From contig DAIMGJ010000003.1 of assembly GCA_036723975.1 (NCBI GenBank), forward strand, positions 133,636-197,635: a stretch of 64,000 bases of DNA. The letters run 5' to 3'. This stretch comes from JAILEN01 sp036723975 (GTDB lineage: Bacteria; Bacillota; Clostridia; Lachnospirales; Lachnospiraceae). The translations under genes and the position numbers were made by a program. Shown one piece after another: positions 43,102 to 52,147 of this stretch (the first letter of the stretch is position 1; every line of letters begins with the position of its first letter). A model generated the notes under the pieces. That model was not told the origin of the DNA. It saw nothing but the letters and a program-made list of their open reading frames with translations, and ran no database searches.

Positions 43102-44124
43102 ATGGCAAACGAAGAAAAGTTAAAGGCGTTAGATGTAGCGATTTCACAGATTGAGAAGCAGTACGGACGTGGCTCTATTATGAAGCTTGGAGACAGCTCC
43201 AGCCAGATGAAAGTGGAGACCATTCCTACCGGTTCCATTAGTTTAGATATAGCACTTGGCCAGGGCGGTTTCCCGAAGGGACGTATTATTGAGATTTATG
43301 GACCGGAGTCTTCCGGTAAGACCACGGTGGCTCTTCATGCGGTGGCAGAGGTTCAGAAGCAGGGTGGTATCGCAGGCTTTATTGACGCGGAGCATGCTTT
43401 AGACCCTGTATATGCGAAAAACATCGGTGTAGATATTGATAATTTATACATTTCTCAGCCGGATAACGGTGAGCAGGCGCTTGAGATTACAGAGACTATG
43501 GTTCGTTCCGGCGCGGTAGATATTATTATCGTGGATTCCGTTGCGGCTTTGGTTCCAAAGGCAGAAATTGACGGAGATATGGGAGACTCTCACATGGGAT
43601 TGCAGGCACGCCTTATGTCACAGGCACTTCGTAAGCTTACTGCAGCGATTTCCAAGAGCGATTGCACCGTGATTTTTATCAACCAGCTTCGCCAGAAGAT
43701 TGGAGTGATGTTTGGAAACCCGGAGACTACCACCGGTGGTAATGCATTAAAGTTCTATGCTTCCGTTCGTTTGGATGTTCGTCGTATTGAGTCTTTAAAG
43801 CAGCAGGGTGAGGTTATTGGAAACCGTACCCGTATCAAAGTCGTAAAAAATAAGATTGCACCGCCTTTTAGAGAGGCTGAGTTTGATATTATGTTTGGCA
43901 AGGGTATTTCAAAGGCCGGAGATATTTTGGATTTGGCTGCAAGCATCGATATTATCAACAAGTCCGGTGCCTGGTATGCGTACAACGGAGAGAAGATTGG
44001 TCAGGGCCGTGAGAATGCTAAGGAATATTTAGAGACACATCCGGAGATTATGGAGACCGTTGAGGGTCTGATTCGTGATCACTTTGGATTAAACGGCGAG
44101 AGTGCAAAAGAGGATGAGGAGTAG
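43102..44124 (+). CDS. recA: Recombinase RecA
   Basis: 340 aa from ATG 43102, where the family N-terminus begins (MANEEKLKALDVAISQIEKQ); the upstream in-frame codons overlap the SOS box and are not coding. RecA forms filaments on single-stranded DNA, drives strand exchange and triggers LexA self-cleavage. Walker A is GPESSGKTT, and the L2 region with GGNALKFYAS follows. The purine-rich site (AAAGGA) is rather far from the ATG. recX begins 3 bp after the stop, so the two are one operon. Confidence 0.98.
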   Translation: MANEEKLKALDVAISQIEKQYGRGSIMKLGDSSSQMKVETIPTGSISLDIALGQGGFPKGRIIEIYGPESSGKTTVALHAVAEVQKQGGIAGFIDAEHALDPVYAKNIGVDIDNLYISQPDNGEQALEITETMVRSGAVDIIIVDSVAALVPKAEIDGDMGDSHMGLQARLMSQALRKLTAAISKSDCTVIFINQLRQKIGVMFGNPETTTGGNALKFYASVRLDVRRIESLKQQGEVIGNRTRIKVVKNKIAPPFREAEFDIMFGKGISKAGDILDLAASIDIINKSGAWYAYNGEKIGQGRENAKEYLETHPEIMETVEGLIRDHFGLNGESAKEDEE

Positions 44125-44127
44125 TTC

Positions 44128-44736
44128 ATGACGATTCTTTCGATTGAAGAGCTCCCCGGAAAGAAAGTGAAAAAAACAAAGGTCTGTCTCCAAGGTGGGG
44201 AGGACCTTTGTCTATATGCAAAGGAAATCAATCGTCTTGGATTAAAGGTCGGAGAGGATTTATCCGAGGCGGTGTATGAGGATATTCTTACCATGATTCT
44301 GATTCCACGTGCAAAGAAGCGTGCTATGCATCTTTTGGAAAAGCAGGACCGTACTCGTGCAAATCTTGCAGGAAAACTTCGGGAGTCCGGGTATCCTACC
44401 CGCGCCGTAGAGGAAGCGGTTTCTTACGTGGAGTCCTATCATTATATTGATGATGCCCGTTATGCGGAGAACTATATCCGCTATCATCAGGACGGAAAGT
44501 CCCGTCGCCGAATATTTGAAGATTTATATAAAAAGGGAATCGCAAAAGACGTAATTGAAAAGGCGTTGGAAGAGGAATACAGTGCTTCGGAAGAGGAACA
44601 GATTTTAGCACTTTTAGAGAAGAAGCAGTATGATGCAAAGACAGCCGATGGAAAAGAAAAAGCCAAGATTTATCGTTTTTTGATGGGTAGAGGATTTTCT
44701 TATCAGGCGATAGAAAGTGCTTTTGCAAAAGCATAA
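44128..44736 (+). CDS. recX: Regulatory protein RecX
   Basis: 202 aa. RecX modulates RecA filaments. The three-helix repeats are visible: AKKRAMHLLEKQDRTRANLAGKL, then AVEEAVSYVESYHYIDDARYAENYI (the family signature) and a last repeat ending in GFSYQAIESAF. It starts 3 bp after recA and should be co-induced by DNA damage. Confidence 0.93.
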   Translation: MTILSIEELPGKKVKKTKVCLQGGEDLCLYAKEINRLGLKVGEDLSEAVYEDILTMILIPRAKKRAMHLLEKQDRTRANLAGKLRESGYPTRAVEEAVSYVESYHYIDDARYAENYIRYHQDGKSRRRIFEDLYKKGIAKDVIEKALEEEYSASEEEQILALLEKKQYDAKTADGKEKAKIYRFLMGRGFSYQAIESAFAKA

Positions 44737-44754
44737 AGTTTCTTGGGTTTCTCG

Positions 44755-44783
44755 TTGACAGAAATTGCCTGAAACGTTAAAAT
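44755..44783 (+). promoter_or_regulatory. rny promoter
   Basis: TTGACA (44755-44760), 17-nt spacer, TAAAAT (44778-44783). The ~110-nt leader contains a possible stem from GAAACA with TGTTTC. Confidence 0.75.
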
Positions 44784-44904
44784 TTAGATGTTGTAGTTTA
44801 TGACGAGAATGATGAAACATTTTGGTGTATAAGATGTTTATATTTCAAAACGGGATGATGTTTCGTTATATTTACAATAAAATTTCATAGAGGGAGGTGC
44901 TCTT

Positions 44905-46452
44905 GTGGTAGCTATTATCATTGCAGTGATTGTTACCGCTCTCGTGACCGCCATCCTCACAGCTGCTATTGTGAACGCTTATCAAAAGAACGTTGCTTCT
45001 AAAAAGATAGGCAGTGCAGAAGAAAAAGCTCGCGAAATTATCGACGAGGCAGTAAAAAATGCCGAGACGAAGAAGAAGGAAATGCTTCTTGAAGCAAAAG
45101 AAGAATCCATTCGTACCAAAAACGAATTAGACAAAGAAATCCGTGAGCGTCGAGCAGAAGTACAGAACTCTGAACGTCGTATTCAGCAAAAAGAAGAGAA
45201 TATCGACAAAAAGACTGAGAACATCGAGCGTAAAGAACAGAGTTTGGCTTCTCGTGAAAAGCAGTTGGAGAGAGATAAAGCAGAGGTTGCGAAGCTCAAT
45301 CAACAAAGAGTACAGGAACTGGAGCGAATTTCAGGTCTTACCTCCGAACAAGCAAAAGAATTTTTATTACAGACTGTTGAAGAAGACGTCAAGATTGACG
45401 CAGCCAAGCTTGTGAAAGAATCCATTGCACAGGCGAAAGATGAAGCCAATAAAAAGGCTAAGGATATCGTGGTAAATGCCATTCAAAAATGTGCTGCAGA
45501 TCATGTATCTGAATCTACGATTTCCGTTGTTCAGCTTCCAAGCGATGAGATGAAAGGACGTATTATCGGTCGAGAGGGACGTAACATCCGTACCTTAGAG
45601 ACCATGACAGGCGTAGAGCTTATCATTGATGATACTCCGGAAGCGGTTGTGCTTTCCGCATTTGATCCGGTTCGCCGTGAAATCGCGCGTATCGCATTGG
45701 AGAAGTTGATTGTTGATGGACGTATCCACCCGGCTCGCATTGAGGAAATGGTGGAGAAGGCTAAGAAGGAAGTTGAGCAGACCATCCGTGAAGAGGGTGA
45801 GGCTGCTACACTTGAAGTTGGAGTTCACGGTATTCATCCGGAACTTATCAAGTTACTTGGCCGTATGAAATATCGTACCAGTTATGGACAGAATGCTTTA
45901 AAGCATTCTATTGAAGTGGCGCATTTGTGCGGACTTCTTGCAGCGGAAGTGGGCGAGGATGTTCGTTTGGCAAAGCGTGCAGGTTTACTTCACGATATTG
46001 GTAAGTCCATCGATAAGGAGCAGGAAGGAAGCCACATTCAGTTGGGTGTGGAACTTTGTAAGAAGTACAAAGAATCTCCGCTTATTATTAATGCGGTTGC
46101 AGCTCACCACGGTGACTGCGAAGCAGAATCACTGATTGCCCTTTTGGTTCAGGCTGCTGATACTATTTCAGCTGCACGTCCTGGAGCAAGACGTGAGACA
46201 TTAGATGCTTATACAAACAGAATTCAACAGTTAGAAGAAATCACCAACGACTTTAAGGGTGTAGATAAATCCTTTGCTATTCAGGCAGGTAGAGAAGTTC
46301 GAGTTATGGTAGTTCCTGAACAGGTTTCTGATGCAGATATGGTTCTTTTGGCACGTGATATTTCAAAGCGTATCGAAGAAGAGCTTCAGTATCCGGGACA
46401 AATCAAAGTCAATGTTATCCGCGAATCCCGTGTAACAGACTTTGCAAAATAA
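44905..46452 (+). CDS. rny: Ribonuclease Y
   Basis: 515 aa from GTG 44905 (GGGAGGTG just upstream). The layout is complete: an N-terminal membrane anchor (IIIAVIVTALVTAILTAAIV), a long coiled coil (about residues 30-170, rich in E, K and R), a KH domain (LPSDEMKGRIIGREGRNIR) and an HD domain (LLHDIGKSID). RNase Y is the membrane-bound endonuclease that starts mRNA decay in Firmicutes. Own promoter and terminator. Confidence 0.97.
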   Translation: MVAIIIAVIVTALVTAILTAAIVNAYQKNVASKKIGSAEEKAREIIDEAVKNAETKKKEMLLEAKEESIRTKNELDKEIRERRAEVQNSERRIQQKEENIDKKTENIERKEQSLASREKQLERDKAEVAKLNQQRVQELERISGLTSEQAKEFLLQTVEEDVKIDAAKLVKESIAQAKDEANKKAKDIVVNAIQKCAADHVSESTISVVQLPSDEMKGRIIGREGRNIRTLETMTGVELIIDDTPEAVVLSAFDPVRREIARIALEKLIVDGRIHPARIEEMVEKAKKEVEQTIREEGEAATLEVGVHGIHPELIKLLGRMKYRTSYGQNALKHSIEVAHLCGLLAAEVGEDVRLAKRAGLLHDIGKSIDKEQEGSHIQLGVELCKKYKESPLIINAVAAHHGDCEAESLIALLVQAADTISAARPGARRETLDAYTNRIQQLEEITNDFKGVDKSFAIQAGREVRVMVVPEQVSDADMVLLARDISKRIEEELQYPGQIKVNVIRESRVTDFAK

Positions 46453-46463
46453 TGAACTTAAGT

Positions 46464-46491
46464 GGGTAGCCATTTCGGCTACCCATTTTCA
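46464..46491 (+). terminator. rny terminator
   Basis: GGGTAGCC (46464-46471) pairs with GGCTACCC (46477-46484), followed by ATTTTC. Confidence 0.8.
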
Positions 46492-46542
46492 TATAATAAA
46501 TAACGACTTATCCAACTATGAAGGAATTGAAGGAAAGGAATT

Positions 46543-47097
46543 ATGAATATGGGTAAATTGGAAAGAATAAGTCGGACGTTGGTGCGAGCCGGCGCAATCA
46601 TAGATGTATATGACGATGAGATGCGTCTTCCGGACGGAACCATCGAGCATTGGGATATGGTAAAACATCGGAAAGGTGCTGCTGCAGTTGTTGCAGTGCT
46701 TCCGGATGGAGATATTTTGCTTGTAAAGCAGTTTCGTCCGGCCTTGGGACGCTACACATGGGAACTTCCTGCGGGATGCAGAGACGAAGTAGATGAACCT
46801 ACGGATATTACATCAAAGAGAGAGTTGGAAGAGGAGACAGGATATTCTTCCGATTCTTTTGAACGCTTGGTGTCATTAAAGACCACGGTTGCGTTTTGCG
46901 ATGAACTGGTGGATGTGTATTTGGCGAAGGATATCTATCCCATTGGTGAACAGCAGTTGGATCCTGCCGAGGATATTGAAATCAAATCATTTAAATTAGA
47001 GGAGCTTTTGAAAAAAATCTACGCCGGAGAAATCCAGGATGGAAAAACCGTTTCCGGCATCCTAGCGTATTACGGTAAATATGTAAAAACGAAATAA
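46543..47097 (+). CDS. NUDIX hydrolase, ADP-ribose pyrophosphatase type
   Basis: 184 aa. The NUDIX box is present (GCRDEVDEPTDITSKRELEEETGY, i.e. G-x5-E-x7-RELEEETG), preceded by VKQFRPALGRYTWELPAG, which is typical of ADP-ribose pyrophosphatases (NudF type). Expected to hydrolyse ADP-ribose or related nucleoside diphosphate sugars in the cytoplasm. AAGGAAAGGA lies before ATG 46543; ATG 46549 is an alternative. The RNase H gene follows after a palindromic element. Confidence 0.9.
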   Translation: MNMGKLERISRTLVRAGAIIDVYDDEMRLPDGTIEHWDMVKHRKGAAAVVAVLPDGDILLVKQFRPALGRYTWELPAGCRDEVDEPTDITSKRELEEETGYSSDSFERLVSLKTTVAFCDELVDVYLAKDIYPIGEQQLDPAEDIEIKSFKLEELLKKIYAGEIQDGKTVSGILAYYGKYVKTK

Positions 47098-47117
47098 AAA
47101 AGAGATTTAAAATGTTA

Positions 47118-47190
47118 TTAAAAATTTCCTCATACTTTTCACGTAGGGCGCTTCTTTGGCGCCCGGTGAAAATGTATGGGAAATTTTTAA
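47118..47190 (+). repeat. Short palindromic element (class I)
   Basis: Arms 47118-47142 and 47166-47190 (TTAAAAATTTCC outer part) enclose the 23-nt core GTAGGGCGCTTCTTTGGCG + CCCG, which folds as GGGCGC/GCGCCC. The core equals that at 11690-11712 (minus strand) at 20 of 23 positions, with two of three changes keeping pairing; the arms are unrelated. It lies directly before the RNase H1 ribosome site (AAGGAG at 47189), so the hairpin could affect expression of that gene. Confidence 0.7.
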
Positions 47191-47203
47191 GGAGTTATGA
47201 AAT

Positions 47204-47881
47204 ATGGCAAAAAAGTTTTATGCAATAAAAAAAGGCTTGGTCCCCGGCATTTACGAAAACTGGGACGACGCAAAAGCCCAAGTCAGCGGTTTCCCCGGAG
47301 CGGAGTATAAAGGCTTTCAAACCAAAGAAGAAGCGGAAGCCTATCTCGGAGGGATGCACATAACAACTGCAAATGCAAAACCGACAGAAACGAAACGAGC
47401 AGATGAAAAGGCTGCATCGGAAGAAAAAAGAGCGAATGTAATGGACCCGCAGGAGTTGTACGAACTTCCTTATGCCTTTGTGGACGGCTCTTTTAATCCC
47501 GAAACCAAGGTGTACGGTTGTGGTGGATTCTTATTTGATGATAAAAACGAACGCCATCCAATTCAGGCAAACGGCAGTGATGAGGAAATGGCTTCCATGC
47601 GAAATGTGGCAGGTGAGATTTTGGGCGCTACTTTGGCAATAAAAAAAGCTTTGGAACTTGGTCTTCCAAAGCTAACCATTTATTATGATTATGAAGGTAT
47701 CAAACACTGGGCAGAACAAACTTGGAAACGCAATAAAAAAGGGACGATGGCGTATGCAGAGTTTGTGGCATCCGTTCGTAATCAAATCAGGCTAGAGTTT
47801 GTTCATGTTAAGGCGCACACCGGCATTCCGGGCAACGAAGAGGCAGATCAAATGGCAAAGGAAGCTGTTGGCATTTCTTAG
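47204..47881 (+). CDS. Ribonuclease H1 with viroplasmin domain
   Basis: 225 aa. Residues 1-50 form the viroplasmin/HBD domain that grips RNA-DNA hybrids (KKFYAIKKGLVPGIYENWDD and FQTKEEAEAYLGG). A variable linker leads to the type I RNase H domain with its acidic residues in AFVDGSF, AGEILGATLA, IYYDYEGI and GNEEADQMA. It removes RNA from hybrids such as R-loops and primers. AAGGAG precedes ATG 47204, at the edge of a palindromic element. Confidence 0.93.
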   Translation: MAKKFYAIKKGLVPGIYENWDDAKAQVSGFPGAEYKGFQTKEEAEAYLGGMHITTANAKPTETKRADEKAASEEKRANVMDPQELYELPYAFVDGSFNPETKVYGCGGFLFDDKNERHPIQANGSDEEMASMRNVAGEILGATLAIKKALELGLPKLTIYYDYEGIKHWAEQTWKRNKKGTMAYAEFVASVRNQIRLEFVHVKAHTGIPGNEEADQMAKEAVGIS

Positions 47882-47889
47882 TTTAGCCA

Positions 47890-49338
47890 TTAGAACTGAA
47901 AATAAATAAACGGATTATAGGTTCCCCCTGCAATGCAAATCATAGAAGCAATCAGTAAAAAAATCTGAAAGGCGCTATCCATGAGTCGCACGGTTAACGT
48001 TTCTTTTACCTTTTCATATGGTTTTGCAAACAGGCGTTGAAACCATCCGGAGCATAGAACGGCTATCGGAAACAGAAGAATAAGTTTTGCGTCCATATAA
48101 GCCAAAATCGTATATGCTTTTCCTGGCGTAAAGAGCTTTTGAATAAATGTAAATGCTTGGGCTAGGTTGTCGGAACGGAAAATCACCCAGCCTACCATAA
48201 CGATGAAAATAGAATAAATCCAGTTTATTAGTTTTACAGGGTTTCGTTTTAGAAGGTCTCCCAAAAACAGACGCTCTAAAACTAAGATTAAACCATAGTA
48301 CATTCCCCATACCCAAAAGGTATAATTTGCACCATGCCAAATTCCGGTAAGTGCAAAGACGATTAACAGATTTCTGTATGTGCGAAAAGCACCCTCTCTG
48401 CTTCCACCCAAAGGAATATAAACATAATCTTTAAAGAATGAGGAAAGAGAAATATGCCACCTTCTCCAAAATTCCTGAATGGAAAGTGAAGTGTAGGGGT
48501 AGTTGAAGTTCTCCTTGAAGTGGAATCCAAACATACTTCCCAAACCAATAGCCATATCGGAGTATCCGGAGAAATCAAAATAAATCTGAATGGTATAAGC
48601 AACCATTCCGAACCACGCCACGGGCGCACCGATTAAGGTGATATCCTGCTTCCAGATCTGATCAGCCACAGTGGCAAAAGTATTTGCAATCAGAACTTTT
48701 TTTCCAAGACCATAGCAGAACCGTTTGATACCGTATGCGAATCCCTCCAGGGTTTCTTTTCTGCCCAGAAGTTGTTCTTGGATATCCTTATACTGAACGA
48801 TAGGTCCTGCAATTAACTGAGGAAAAAGAGATACATATAAAGCAAAATCGGAAAGCTTCTTCTGTACCGGAACTTTTCTTCGGTATACATCTACCACATA
48901 ACTGATGGCTTGGAAGGTGTAGAAGGAGATTCCGATGGGAAGTGCTATTTCCACATCTGCAAACATTCCTAAATATTTAAAAATAAATAGGGATCCGAGA
49001 TTTATCGTAAGAGCTAAAATAAGTGAGAATCTTCTGCCGAAAAGAATCTTTTTTTCTTCGGAGAATCGCTTAGCAAAGAAACTGTCTTCCGCCACAAAAA
49101 AACCTGCTGTGTAATCCACAAGAATTACAAGAAGCATTAACAGAAGATAGGGAATGCCACCGAATCCGTAAAAAATAAGACTGGCGAAAAGTAAAAAGTA
49201 GTTTTTTATTTTGATGGAAGTGACCCGAGATGTGGAAAAAAATCGTCCGTGCTCACCGGTTGCCCAATCGATGAAATAGTATCCTGCAATCACAATCGGT
49301 AAAAAAGCCCATAAAAATATCATAGAACTAAACAGCAT
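47890..49338 (-). CDS. MBOAT-family O-acyltransferase (AlgI/DltB-like)
   Basis: 482 aa polytopic membrane protein. MBOAT hallmarks: QEFWRRWHISLSSFFKDYVYIPLGGSR and LTGIWHGANYTFWVWG with the conserved His. Such proteins move acyl (often acetyl) groups across the membrane onto polysaccharides or other surface polymers. Usually an SGNH/AlgX-type partner is encoded beside them; none is found here, since the gene converges with RNase H (8 bp apart) and diverges from the pantothenate operon. The substrate is unknown. Confidence 0.92.
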   Translation of the reverse strand: MLFSSMIFLWAFLPIVIAGYYFIDWATGEHGRFFSTSRVTSIKIKNYFLLFASLIFYGFGGIPYLLLMLLVILVDYTAGFFVAEDSFFAKRFSEEKKILFGRRFSLILALTINLGSLFIFKYLGMFADVEIALPIGISFYTFQAISYVVDVYRRKVPVQKKLSDFALYVSLFPQLIAGPIVQYKDIQEQLLGRKETLEGFAYGIKRFCYGLGKKVLIANTFATVADQIWKQDITLIGAPVAWFGMVAYTIQIYFDFSGYSDMAIGLGSMFGFHFKENFNYPYTSLSIQEFWRRWHISLSSFFKDYVYIPLGGSREGAFRTYRNLLIVFALTGIWHGANYTFWVWGMYYGLILVLERLFLGDLLKRNPVKLINWIYSIFIVMVGWVIFRSDNLAQAFTFIQKLFTPGKAYTILAYMDAKLILLFPIAVLCSGWFQRLFAKPYEKVKETLTVRLMDSAFQIFLLIASMICIAGGTYNPFIYFQF

Positions 49339-49421
49339 GTTATTATATACTCCTCATTGTGCGAGAGCCACTTTGGTGACTTGCGTATTGTATTATAGCA
49401 TTTAACCACCTATCTATCATC

Positions 49422-49450
49422 TTGTTATTTTTATAACAATGTGATATTCT
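49422..49450 (+). promoter_or_regulatory. Pantothenate operon promoter with inverted repeat
   Basis: TTGTTA (49422-49427), 17-nt spacer, TATTCT (49445-49450). The perfect inverted repeat TTGTTATTTTTATAACAA (49422-49439) covers the -35 box and may be a repressor site. Confidence 0.6.
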
Positions 49451-49476
49451 AACAATCGATTAAAAATTGCATCGGA

Positions 49477-49560
49477 TTGTATCGAAAGAACTGTACCGAA
49501 GACGCAATACAAATATCTCCGGAGTTTTGGTAAGACCGGACGGTTATCCGTAGGAAACCG
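49477..49560 (+). ncRNA. Structured leader of pantothenate operon, possible pan RNA motif
   Basis: Between promoter and first gene, three stems can form: TTGTAT/ATACAA (49477-49512), TCCGG/CCGGA (49518-49540) and CGGTT/AACCG (49541-49560). The pan motif is a published candidate RNA found before pantothenate genes in Firmicutes. Position and length fit; I could not match the exact consensus from memory, so the identity is tentative. Confidence 0.45.
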
Positions 49561-49590
49561 ATCAGGCAATAAGAAACAGGAGGTGGTGCC

Positions 49591-50430
49591 ATGGATATTG
49601 GTTTTATTGGCGCCGGAAAGGTTGGATGTTCTCTGGGAAAATACTTTTCTCTTATGGGAGCAAATGTGACCGGGTACTATAGCAGAACCCTGTCCTCTGC
49701 GAAAGCAGCCGCCGAATTTGTAGGCACGAATTATTATGAATCTTTGGAGACAGTCGTAAGAGAAAGCGACTGTCTTTTTTTCACTGTAAACGATGGGGCG
49801 ATTCTGTCCGTCTGGAACGAAGTGAAAAAATTTGACATTTCCGGAAAGATCATTTGTCATTGCAGCGGAGCAAAATCCGCATCAGTTTTTGAAGGCATAG
49901 AAAAGAAAGGAGCCTATGGCTTTTCTCTTCATCCAATTTCGCCTTTTTCTTCCAAATACGATTCTTACGAAAACATAAAGGATGCACATTTTACAATCGA
50001 AGGAGAAAAAGAAAAGCTTCCCGAAATGGAGGCGTTTCTAAAACAGATGCAACTTAAATATACGGTATTATCCGGCGAGAACAAAGTAAAGTATCACAGT
50101 GCATGCGTATTTGCGAGTAACCTTGCAATTGCGTTGTTTGATGATGCGGCAGAACTTTTATGTGAGGTTGGCTTTACAAAAGAGGATGCTAATAAGGCGC
50201 TTTCACCGCTAATCTATCAAAATATAGATTCTTTTTTTGAAAAGGGAGCAAAGGAAGCGCTTACGGGACCGGTGGAACGAAACGATGCGGAAACCGTAAA
50301 GGCCCACGTATCCGTCCTATCGGAAAACGCAAAAGAGGTATATAAAACACTGTCCAAAGACCTGCTTCGCATTGCAAAAGAAAAACACAAAGAAAAAGAT
50401 TATACCGACATAGAACGCATACTTGAATAA
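49591..50430 (+). CDS. panG: Rossmann-like/DUF2520 protein, probable PanG-type ketopantoate reductase
   Basis: 279 aa. The N-terminus is an NAD(P)-binding Rossmann fold (MDIGFIGAGKVGCSLGKYF, GxGxxG type), and the C-terminal half a helical DUF2520 domain (KVKYHSACVFASNLAIALFDDAAELL). PanG, a ketopantoate reductase unrelated in sequence family to PanE and described in Francisella and some Firmicutes, has this architecture. It is the first gene of an operon with panB, panC and panD, and no panE is present, which makes the step ketopantoate to pantoate its likely job. AGGAGGTGG precedes ATG 49591. Assignment is by context and fold. Confidence 0.75.
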   Translation: MDIGFIGAGKVGCSLGKYFSLMGANVTGYYSRTLSSAKAAAEFVGTNYYESLETVVRESDCLFFTVNDGAILSVWNEVKKFDISGKIICHCSGAKSASVFEGIEKKGAYGFSLHPISPFSSKYDSYENIKDAHFTIEGEKEKLPEMEAFLKQMQLKYTVLSGENKVKYHSACVFASNLAIALFDDAAELLCEVGFTKEDANKALSPLIYQNIDSFFEKGAKEALTGPVERNDAETVKAHVSVLSENAKEVYKTLSKDLLRIAKEKHKEKDYTDIERILE

Positions 50431-50448
50431 AGGAGTTTACAAAAGAAA

Positions 50449-51279
50449 ATGAGCAAAAGAACAGTAACAACATTACAAAAACAAAAAGAAGACGGCGTAA
50501 AGATTTCCATGGTAACTGCCTATGATTACACTACAGCCACATTGGTGGAGGCAAGTGATATCGATATGGTGTTGGTGGGAGATTCTCTCGGAATGACCAT
50601 GCTTGGATATGACGACACCTTATCCGTAACCATGGAAGATATGATTCATCATTCTGCAGCAGTTTCCCGTGGATTAATTAATACTTTTTTAGTAACCGAT
50701 ATGCCGTTTTTGTCTTATCAGACCTCTGTTTATGACGCTGTTGTAAATGCTGGCCGTTTGATTAAAGAAGGCCATGCACAGGCAGTAAAACTTGAGGGTG
50801 GCGTAAAGGTAAAAGAGCAGATTCGCGCCATTGTGGATGCGGATATTCCGGTATGTGCACATATTGGATTAACCCCGCAGTCCGTCAATGCCTTTGGAGG
50901 TTTTAAGGTACAGGGAAAGGATGAGGCAAAGGCAAAACAGCTCATTGAAGATGCCAGAGCCGTTCAGGAAGCCGGTGCGTTTATGGTGGTATTGGAGTGC
51001 GTTCCTGCAAAGTTGGCTGAACTGATTTCCAAAGAACTTACCATTCCTACCATCGGAATCGGAGCCGGAGCCGGCTGTGACGGACAGGTGCTTGTATACC
51101 AGGATTTGCTTGATATGTATGAAAAAATGAAACCGAAGTTTGTAAAGCACTTCGGACATGTGGGTGAAGCAATGAAGGAAGGCTTTAGAGCATATGATGC
51201 AGAAGTAAAGGCAGGAACCTACCCTGCAGAAGAGCATACATTTAAAATCTCAGAGGAAGTATTGGATCGTTTGTATTAA
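50449..51279 (+). CDS. panB: 3-methyl-2-oxobutanoate hydroxymethyltransferase
   Basis: 276 aa, normal length. It makes ketopantoate from 2-oxoisovalerate and methylene-tetrahydrofolate. Motifs: KISMVTAYDYTTATL, VGDSLGMTMLGYDDTL with the metal-binding Asp, KLEGG, AHIGLTPQSVNAFGGF and TIGIGAGAGCDGQVLVYQD. It starts 18 bp after the PanG-type gene (AAAGGAG upstream) and panC follows after 13 bp. Confidence 0.97.
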   Translation: MSKRTVTTLQKQKEDGVKISMVTAYDYTTATLVEASDIDMVLVGDSLGMTMLGYDDTLSVTMEDMIHHSAAVSRGLINTFLVTDMPFLSYQTSVYDAVVNAGRLIKEGHAQAVKLEGGVKVKEQIRAIVDADIPVCAHIGLTPQSVNAFGGFKVQGKDEAKAKQLIEDARAVQEAGAFMVVLECVPAKLAELISKELTIPTIGIGAGAGCDGQVLVYQDLLDMYEKMKPKFVKHFGHVGEAMKEGFRAYDAEVKAGTYPAEEHTFKISEEVLDRLY

Positions 51280-51292
51280 TAAGGAGAAGACG

Positions 51293-52138
51293 ATGATTAA
51301 GACAGAAAAAATCAGTGAAGTAAAAGCACATGTGAAAGAGTGGAAAAAAGAAGGAAAAACCATCGGCCTGGTGCCCACCATGGGATACTTGCATGAGGGC
51401 CATGGTTCTCTTATTAAAAAGGCAAGAGAAGAAAATGATATTGTTATCGTTTCTGATTTTGTAAACCCCATTCAGTTTGGCCCGAAGGAAGATTTGGCTA
51501 CCTATCCAAGAGACTTTGAAGCAGATTGTAAGCTTTGTGAATCCCTTGGAGCGGATTTGATTTTCCATCCGCAGCCGGAAGAGATGTATGCGGATAACTT
51601 TTGCTCCTACGTGGGAGTCAACACTTTATCCGAGAATCTCTGCGGAAAGAGTCGCCCCATTCACTTTAACGGAGTATGTACGGTGGTAACAAAACTCTTT
51701 ATGATTTCCGAAGCCGACAGAGCTTACTTTGGTCAAAAAGATGCGCAACAGCTTGCCATCGTAAGACGTATGGTGCGCGACTTAAATTACAACATCGAAA
51801 TCATCGGATGTCCTATCATTCGTGAAGAAGACGGCCTTGCAAAGTCTTCAAGAAATACATATTTGAATGAAACCGAGCGACAGGCGGCACTCATTCTTCA
51901 CAAAGCACTTGTAAAGGGAGAAGAGATGGTGCATTCCGGAGAAAAAGATGCAGCAAAAGTAAAGGCAGAGATTACTTCCATTATCGAGTCCGAGCCACTG
52001 GCCAGAATTGATTATGTGGAGATTGTGGACTGGAATCAGTTGCAGCCCATCGAAACCATCAATCAGGATATTCTGTGCGCCATTGCGGTATATATCGGAA
52101 ATGTACGTTTGATTGATAATTTTATTGTGGAGTCATAG
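51293..52138 (+). CDS. panC: Pantothenate synthetase
   Basis: 281 aa. ATP-dependent condensation of pantoate with beta-alanine. The nucleotidyltransferase signatures are clear: LVPTMGYLHEGHGSLIKKA (HxGH), FVNPIQFGPKEDL, FGQKDAQQLAIVRRMVRDL and the KMSKS-like AKSSRNTYL. AAGGAG precedes ATG 51293. Third gene of the operon. Confidence 0.97.
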   Translation: MIKTEKISEVKAHVKEWKKEGKTIGLVPTMGYLHEGHGSLIKKAREENDIVIVSDFVNPIQFGPKEDLATYPRDFEADCKLCESLGADLIFHPQPEEMYADNFCSYVGVNTLSENLCGKSRPIHFNGVCTVVTKLFMISEADRAYFGQKDAQQLAIVRRMVRDLNYNIEIIGCPIIREEDGLAKSSRNTYLNETERQAALILHKALVKGEEMVHSGEKDAAKVKAEITSIIESEPLARIDYVEIVDWNQLQPIETINQDILCAIAVYIGNVRLIDNFIVES

Positions 52139-52147
52139 GTAAGAAAT

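Noticed and set aside
47890..49338. Part of a dlt or alginate-type O-acetylation operon
   Set aside because: The protein is MBOAT-like, but no DltA, DltC, DltD, AlgX or SGNH partner is next to it.
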